A stretch of 64,000 nt of DNA from NCBI RefSeq assembly GCF_001029445.1, contig NZ_LDOT01000023.1, forward strand, positions 62,001 through 126,000, written 5' to 3'. This stretch comes from Photobacterium aquae. Lineage in GTDB: Bacteria > Pseudomonadota > Gammaproteobacteria > Enterobacterales > Vibrionaceae. Each line of letters opens with the position of its first letter. Within the stretch, counting starts at the first letter, position 1. The translations under genes were made by a program, and so were the position numbers. Below are positions 63,058 through 64,000 of the stretch, piece by piece. Under the pieces are notes generated by a model. It did not search any database, had not been told where the DNA came from, and was given only the letters and a program-made list of their open reading frames with translations.

Positions 63058-64000
63058 ATGAGTATTACATCGCTAGGCAGTGACAAACTGTATCGCGCTT
63101 CTGAGTTGAATGGCTTGCCCGAAGACTGCAAGTCAACCAAAAATCTAACCCCGCTTGATGAGATCGTCGGTCAGGAACGTGCCCAGAAGGCCGTTGAGTT
63201 TGCCATGTCGATCAAGGAGAAGGGTTACAATATCTATGCCATCGGCCGTAATGGTTTGGGTAAGCGAACCATGGTATTGCGCTACCTGAACCGCCATGAT
63301 CCTAACGGTAATGGTCACCCCCTTTATGATTGGTGTTACGTGGCCAACTTTGACGAGCCTCGCAGCCCTCGTATTCTGACGTTGCCAGCTGGGCATGGTC
63401 AGGCATTTAAAAAAGATATCGAAAAGTTGATGACCCGTCTGGTCAAGGCGCTGCCAATGGCTTTCGATAACGAAATGTATTTCAGTCGTTCGGAAACGCT
63501 GAAAAATCAGTTGGCGGAAAAGCAGCAAGGGGCATTGCTGTCGTTGACCAAGGAAGCACAGGAAAAAAGTGTGAGTCTGTCGGTAACGCCAGCAGGTGAT
63601 TACCAGCTAGTGGCGCTTAACGGAGAGCAGCCGCATACCGAGGAGTCGTTTGCCCAACTGACCGCCGAGCAGCAGAAGGCGTTTGAAACAGTCATCAATG
63701 ACTTGGAATACAAGCTGCGTGGCATTGTTCGTGAGCTAACAGAGTACGAAGAAGAATTCTCTGACAAAATTCAGAAGCTCAACGAAGAAGTTGCGCTGGA
63801 TGTAGTTACCCACTTTATCAAGCCGCTGCTTGAGAAATACAAGCCGTTGCCGGATGTGAAGAAGTACCTCAAGGCGATGCAGGCTGACATTCTTGATAAT
63901 CTTGAAATCTTTCTTGAAGAAAGCGAAGAGCAGGTGGCACTGGCCTATGCTGCCCTCGATAAGAAGATGCCTCGGCGCTACCAGATCAATGTGTTGGTCA
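63058..64000 (+). CDS. Lon-family (LonB/YcbZ-like) ATP-dependent protease, 5' part
   Basis: The frame opens at ATG 63058 (GGAGG seven bases upstream) and runs past the window end: 314 codons without a stop. The start SITSLGSDKLYRASELNGLP, then LDEIVGQERAQKAVEFAMSI and GYNIYAIGRNGLGKRTMV, is that of the YcbZ/LonB-type Lon proteases; the P-loop reads GRNGLGKRT. A long helical insertion follows. The protease domain lies outside the window. Confidence 0.88.
   Translation, partial: MSITSLGSDKLYRASELNGLPEDCKSTKNLTPLDEIVGQERAQKAVEFAMSIKEKGYNIYAIGRNGLGKRTMVLRYLNRHDPNGNGHPLYDWCYVANFDEPRSPRILTLPAGHGQAFKKDIEKLMTRLVKALPMAFDNEMYFSRSETLKNQLAEKQQGALLSLTKEAQEKSVSLSVTPAGDYQLVALNGEQPHTEESFAQLTAEQQKAFETVINDLEYKLRGIVRELTEYEEEFSDKIQKLNEEVALDVVTHFIKPLLEKYKPLPDVKKYLKAMQADILDNLEIFLEESEEQVALAYAALDKKMPRRYQINVLV

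Noticed and set aside
1..64000. CRISPR arrays, rRNA genes, intact prophage
   Set aside because: No regularly spaced repeats, no rRNA sequence and no phage structural genes were found.

Overview
The window looks like chromosomal DNA of a marine gamma-proteobacterium of the family Vibrionaceae, most likely Photobacterium or a close relative. The grounds are the maoP/hdfR divergent pair, a Vibrio-fischeri-type aryl polyene cluster, a secreted GH18 chitinase with ChiC-type binding modules, and a RibX-RibA fusion. Genus placement is inference from gene content. GC content is moderate, with a visibly AT-richer accessory stretch at about 36.4-40.9 kb.

Layout. 0-3.3 kb: maoP (partial), hdfR and several small unknown genes. 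3.3-9.5 kb: a YbiA/RibX-GTP cyclohydrolase II fusion, a periplasmic solute-binding protein divergent from a hybrid sensor kinase, two small exported proteins, and cheV. 10-13.8 kb: chitinase, a small ORF, and a lipoprotein alpha/beta hydrolase. 13.8-31 kb: a complete aryl polyene (APE) pigment locus. A divergent methyltransferase is followed by a tightly packed 17-gene operon in the order apeC-apeJ, an aromatic amino acid/histidine ammonia-lyase-like gene, then apeK-apeR. 31-36 kb: a signal peptidase I paralogue, a thioredoxin-like protein, a large TPR/membrane protein with a possible TIR-like N-terminus, and an AraC-type regulator.

36.2-40.9 kb: tRNA-Ser(UGA) with a 49-bp direct repeat, followed by an accessory island. 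The island carries what I read as an ABC-three-component (ABC-3C) conflict system: a membrane-anchored coiled-coil protein, a CTD protein, a middle component of MC6 type, and a DUF2326 ABC ATPase. A two-TM protein and an IS3-type transposase remnant follow. This is the best candidate for an interesting, little-described system in the window.

41-49.1 kb: a copper-resistance operon on the minus strand (small His/Met-rich protein, then cusC-, cusB- and cusA-like genes, then a copI-like cupredoxin). It lies behind a clear MerR/CueR-type promoter with a 19-bp spacer. 49.3-64 kb: DoxX-like protein, outer-membrane protein, a hexanucleotide repeat, an acetyltransferase, a secreted unknown protein, two convergent LRR proteins, a VOC protein, the GGGtGRT/iron-sulfur-scaffold pair, a polyhistidine exported protein, a membrane protein with a methyltransferase, and the 5' part of a Lon-family protease.

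How they work together. The APE genes are expected to prime an aryl acid on an ACP (ApeH), extend it with a KS/CLF-KR-DH cycle (ApeO/C/Q/I/P, plus ApeR), and attach and export it to the outer membrane (ApeD/J/L/M/N). The Cus/CopI genes form a periplasmic copper efflux and sequestration system. Function assignments rest on motif recognition by eye; no database search was run.
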